From positions 62,001-126,000 of the forward strand of contig DATNBU010000033.1 in the NCBI GenBank assembly GCA_035571835.1: a stretch of 64,000 bases of DNA, written 5' to 3'. Positions 61,533 through 64,000 of this stretch are shown here, piece after piece. Made by a program: the position numbers and the translations under genes. This stretch comes from Candidatus Limnocylindrales bacterium. Its GTDB lineage: Bacteria; Desulfobacterota; Binatia; UBA1149; CAITLU01. Position 1 is the stretch's first letter. The number at the start of each line of letters is the position of its first letter. The notes beneath the pieces were generated by a model, which did not search any database, was not told the DNA's origin, and worked only from the letters and a program-made list of their open reading frames with translations.

Positions 61533-62717
61533 ATGGCACACGATCGTGAACGACGAATGCTTCTGGCCGGTATCGGCGCAGCGGGCGCACTGGCCATCGC
61601 GCGAACGGCTCGAGCCGCGGGTTGCGGCGACGCGGGGCCGCTCGGTCCAACGGGACCGACCATGCGCGATCTCTCCAGCAAGATCGCACCGGACGAAGAG
61701 GCCGTCGGCGAAGCACGCAAGGCGATCACGGGCTGCCCGTCCACGGTGACTGCGCAGTTTTCGATCACCGAAGAAGGCGTCTACTACATGACCGGCAACA
61801 TCGACGGTGAATCGGGGAAAGCCTGCATCGAAATTCTCTGCGACAACGTCGAGATCGAGTGCGACGGCTTCCTGTTTCGCGGCGTGCCCGGCACGCTCGA
61901 ATGCATCCGGACGCCGAGCGCGCAGCAATGCATCGGGATCTACGACGCCGGCTTCGTCGACTGGCAGCACACCTGCATCGACCTGTCGAACTCGGCGTAC
62001 TGTTACTGCGAAGAGCTGTGGTTTCATCGCTGCGATTCCAGCTCGAACCCGCTCGGGCTTGGTGCGGCGACGCTCGGTGCCGCCGGAACGTTCGATGACT
62101 GCAGCGTGCTCGCCTGTACGCATGGCCGGCTCGCGGCCGGTCGCGACAGCATCTTCGAGGAATGCGCGGTCGTCGACAGCACGGGCGGCGGGCTCTACTC
62201 GCCCGGCCCCTGCACCATGGAGGACAACTTCGTGCTGAACAACGACGGCACCGGCATGGAGCTCGGTGCCGCGGGCGGAGTCATCATCAACAGCCGCGTC
62301 TGCAGCTGCCCGATCGGCTTGTACGTCTCGTCGACCAGCGGCCAGCACAGCAGTGTCGTCGCGGAAAACGACATCAGCGACTGTGTCACCGGCGTAGAGA
62401 TAGCCGCCTCGGACGTGACGCTCGAGGAAAATTACGTAGGACGGTGCACGAAGGCCATCATCATCTCGGGATCGGCCACGCGCGTGATCGTCGATGACAA
62501 CCACTGTCCGGGCTCGTCGAGCACCGCGATCACGCTCGAGAACACGACGTCGCGCTGCCTGGTGATCTGCAACGCCGTCGCAACTCCCCCGGGAGTCCCT
62601 GGCTACGCGCTCAGCGGCGCGAACTCTTGGGGTCCCATCGTCAGCGCCGTCGGTGTCGGCGACATCACCGCCAGCACCGGAACTTCCAGTGACCCGCATA
62701 CGAACTTCGAGCACTGA
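61533..62717 (+). CDS. Tat-exported parallel beta-helix protein
   Basis: 394 aa from ATG 61533. The N-terminus MAHDRERRMLLAGIGAAGAL has twin arginines before a hydrophobic stretch, a likely Tat signal ending near ARTARA. The body (about 70-380) repeats short strands with Asn/Asp ladders and paired cysteines (CIEILCDNVEIECDG and CLVICN), typical of a right-handed beta-helix. No catalytic site is visible. It resembles in style the beta-helix protein at 17161-18120 but is not a close copy. It precedes another exported protein gene by 10 nt. Confidence 0.8.
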   Translation: MAHDRERRMLLAGIGAAGALAIARTARAAGCGDAGPLGPTGPTMRDLSSKIAPDEEAVGEARKAITGCPSTVTAQFSITEEGVYYMTGNIDGESGKACIEILCDNVEIECDGFLFRGVPGTLECIRTPSAQQCIGIYDAGFVDWQHTCIDLSNSAYCYCEELWFHRCDSSSNPLGLGAATLGAAGTFDDCSVLACTHGRLAAGRDSIFEECAVVDSTGGGLYSPGPCTMEDNFVLNNDGTGMELGAAGGVIINSRVCSCPIGLYVSSTSGQHSSVVAENDISDCVTGVEIAASDVTLEENYVGRCTKAIIISGSATRVIVDDNHCPGSSSTAITLENTTSRCLVICNAVATPPGVPGYALSGANSWGPIVSAVGVGDITASTGTSSDPHTNFEH

Positions 62718-62727
62718 GGTGAACACC

Positions 62728-63219
62728 ATGAGAAAAAATCTGATTCTCGCAGTTGCCTCGGTTCTTCTGGCGGAGCGTGCCTCGGCCGGCCCGCTCGACA
62801 GTCCGCTTCCCACCCTTTCCACTGGAAAGGCCTCGCTCGTCGCGACGGTTTCCGGCGTGGTCAACGCGGCCGGGCTCGCGACGTTCTTCTCGTGCACGAA
62901 CCAGTCGTCGGAGGCCGTCCAGATGACTGTCGGAATCTTCGTCGACGACGGCGGTGACCCGTGCAACGACGAAGCGACGGCTGCGGTCACGGTCCCGCCT
63001 GGCGGAACCAGGGTGATGTCCACGCAGAACAACGTTCAGTCGTCGTACTTCTCGACGAACCCGGTTTCGGTGACCGACATGTTCATCGCGATCGGCTCGG
63101 CGAGAGTACTCTCGACGGGCAAAGGCATGGCGTGCTCGTCGTGGGTGGCGGACGTCTATGACTCGCCGCCGTCGTCGAGCTACTCGCTCGCCATGGCGTT
63201 CCGCGGCAAGCAGAAATAG
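62728..63219 (+). CDS. Hypothetical exported protein
   Basis: 163 aa from ATG 62728. A signal peptide (residues 1-20, LILAVASVLLAERASA) is followed by a compact beta-rich mature part with SGVVNAAGLATFFSC and QMTVGIFVDDGG, and three cysteines. I recognise no family. It lies 10 nt after the beta-helix gene, so co-expression is likely. Confidence 0.7.
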   Translation: MRKNLILAVASVLLAERASAGPLDSPLPTLSTGKASLVATVSGVVNAAGLATFFSCTNQSSEAVQMTVGIFVDDGGDPCNDEATAAVTVPPGGTRVMSTQNNVQSSYFSTNPVSVTDMFIAIGSARVLSTGKGMACSSWVADVYDSPPSSSYSLAMAFRGKQK

Positions 63220-63269
63220 GCGCGATATGCTCGACTGGTCGGTGGCTGCGCAAGGCTGACACAAAATCG

Positions 63270-63319
63270 AAATCGGGGACAGACACGGATTTGCGGAAAT
63301 CGGTGTCTGTCCCCGATTT
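63270..63319. repeat. Palindromic element (family member B)
   Basis: Arms 63270-63292 and 63297-63319 are inverted repeats with one mismatch around a 4-nt loop; the right arm is identical to that at 44586-44608. It lies between the exported protein gene and truA, both of which end here. Confidence 0.9.
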
Positions 63320-64000
63320 TCATGCGTGCTCGAGCTCGGGCGGATATTCGACGCGGACCAGCGAGAGGCCGGCAGCGGGAGCCGTCCGACCGTTGAGCAT
63401 GCGCGACCCGCCGCCCAGCAACTCCACGAACGTCTCCTCGTCGAGCTTGCCGACGACCACGTCCACCATCGACCCGACCAGCGTTCGCACCATCTGCTTC
63501 AGGAATGCGTTGGCGGACACGCGGTACGTGTACACGGCACCATCGCGCGTCCAGACGCTTTCGGTCACGAATCGCCGGGTGCTCGGCGATTCGCAATCGG
63601 CGGCACGAAACGCGGCAAAATCGTGTTCGCCGGCCAGCATTCGTGCAAGCCGCTGCAGCTGCTCGAGGTCGAGCGGGGCGATGACGTGCCAGCTGCGGTC
63701 GCGCAGGAACGGCGACGGAGGGCGCGCGTTGACGATCGTGTACTCGTAGGTTCGCGACAGTGCGTGGCGGCGCGGATCGAATGCATCATTGGCGCGCGCC
63801 AGGTCGACGATCGAGATGCTCTTGTCGGTCAGCGCGTTGACGGCAAGGAAGAGGCGCTCGAGATCGGTGTCGTCGGCGACATCGAATGCGATCACCTGGC
63901 CGCTCGCGTGCACGCCGGCGTCGGTGCGTCCGGACGAATGCACGCGAACCGGGCTGCGCGTGAAGATCGCGAGCGCGCGCTCGAGCTCACCCTGGACCGT
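63320..64000 (-). CDS. truA: tRNA pseudouridine synthase A (5' end outside the window)
   Basis: The gene runs off the right end; about 226 C-terminal residues are seen. The catalytic aspartate is in SGRTDAGVHA, followed by ALTDKSISIVDLARANDAFDPR. Further conserved segments are AADCESPSTRR and the C-terminal FLKQMVRTLVGSMVDV. TruA makes pseudouridine at positions 38-40 of many tRNAs. It ends beside a palindromic repeat. Confidence 0.95.
   Translation of the reverse strand, partial: TVQGELERALAIFTRSPVRVHSSGRTDAGVHASGQVIAFDVADDTDLERLFLAVNALTDKSISIVDLARANDAFDPRRHALSRTYEYTIVNARPPSPFLRDRSWHVIAPLDLEQLQRLARMLAGEHDFAAFRAADCESPSTRRFVTESVWTRDGAVYTYRVSANAFLKQMVRTLVGSMVDVVVGKLDEETFVELLGGGSRMLNGRTAPAAGLSLVRVEYPPELEHA

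Overview
The window is 64 kb of a high-GC Gram-negative chromosome carrying one clearly lower-GC insertion. Many secreted proteins have classical signal peptides: beta-helix proteins, a c-type haem protein, and a thioredoxin/HYR fusion. Together with a lipid-modified LemA, a deltaproteobacterial-looking tmRNA tag (ADNTDYALAA), a dNK-panB-panC-panD-smpB cluster and an ECF42/DGPF pair, this suggests a Deltaproteobacteria-like, Myxococcota-like or Binatota-like soil or sediment organism. I cannot name a species from this sequence alone.

Layout. 1-16.4 kb is ordinary chromosome: the end of an amidohydrolase, an RlmD-like rRNA methyltransferase, an alpha/beta hydrolase, a cupin, a PAQR/hemolysin III membrane protein, a flavoprotein, an M24 peptidase, a GST, a 1071-aa secreted protein with two haem c motifs, an F420-type oxidoreductase, DUF4142, a Big/thioredoxin/HYR fusion, exonuclease III and an AIM24-family protein. 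16.4-18.5 kb is scrambled. It holds a secreted orphan, a decayed second ssrA-like sequence split around a secreted beta-helix gene, and a decayed copy of the AIM24 3' end.

18.494-34.858 kb is a genomic island inserted in the 3' end of ssrA (tmRNA, 34839-35196, minus strand). Its borders are a perfect 20-bp direct repeat of the tmRNA 3' terminus. It carries a complete type I restriction-modification operon (hsdM, hsdS, an unknown gene, hsdR) followed on the same strand by a GIY-YIG nuclease, a PIN nuclease, and an AlbA_2/Schlafen-type protein with a partner. On the other strand it carries a serine recombinase, a PIN-like protein coupled to an ApeA-like HEPN protein, a decayed ORF, and a coupled pair of a tail-anchored protein and a PD-(D/E)XK-like nuclease. 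A truncated tyrosine integrase lies beside the tmRNA. This is a defence island with at least two gene pairs I cannot assign to a named system.

35.2-64 kb is chromosome again: a lytic transglycosylase, a patatin, an amidohydrolase, an aldehyde dehydrogenase with its DUF779 partner, a phosphatase and a PAS histidine kinase. Then come smpB (the protein partner of the tmRNA), the pantothenate genes panD-panC-panB with a deoxynucleoside kinase, nagZ, a SPOR protein, mtnA and an SDR. Next are tRNA-Ala(GGC), gpmA, a flippase-like protein, rarA, a Uma2 protein, the DGPF/ECF42 pair, an AHSA1 protein, and a LemA/TPM group. Two secreted proteins and the start-truncated truA close the window. A palindromic repeat family built on GGGGACAGACACCGATTT occurs at four places here, once inside a coding sequence.
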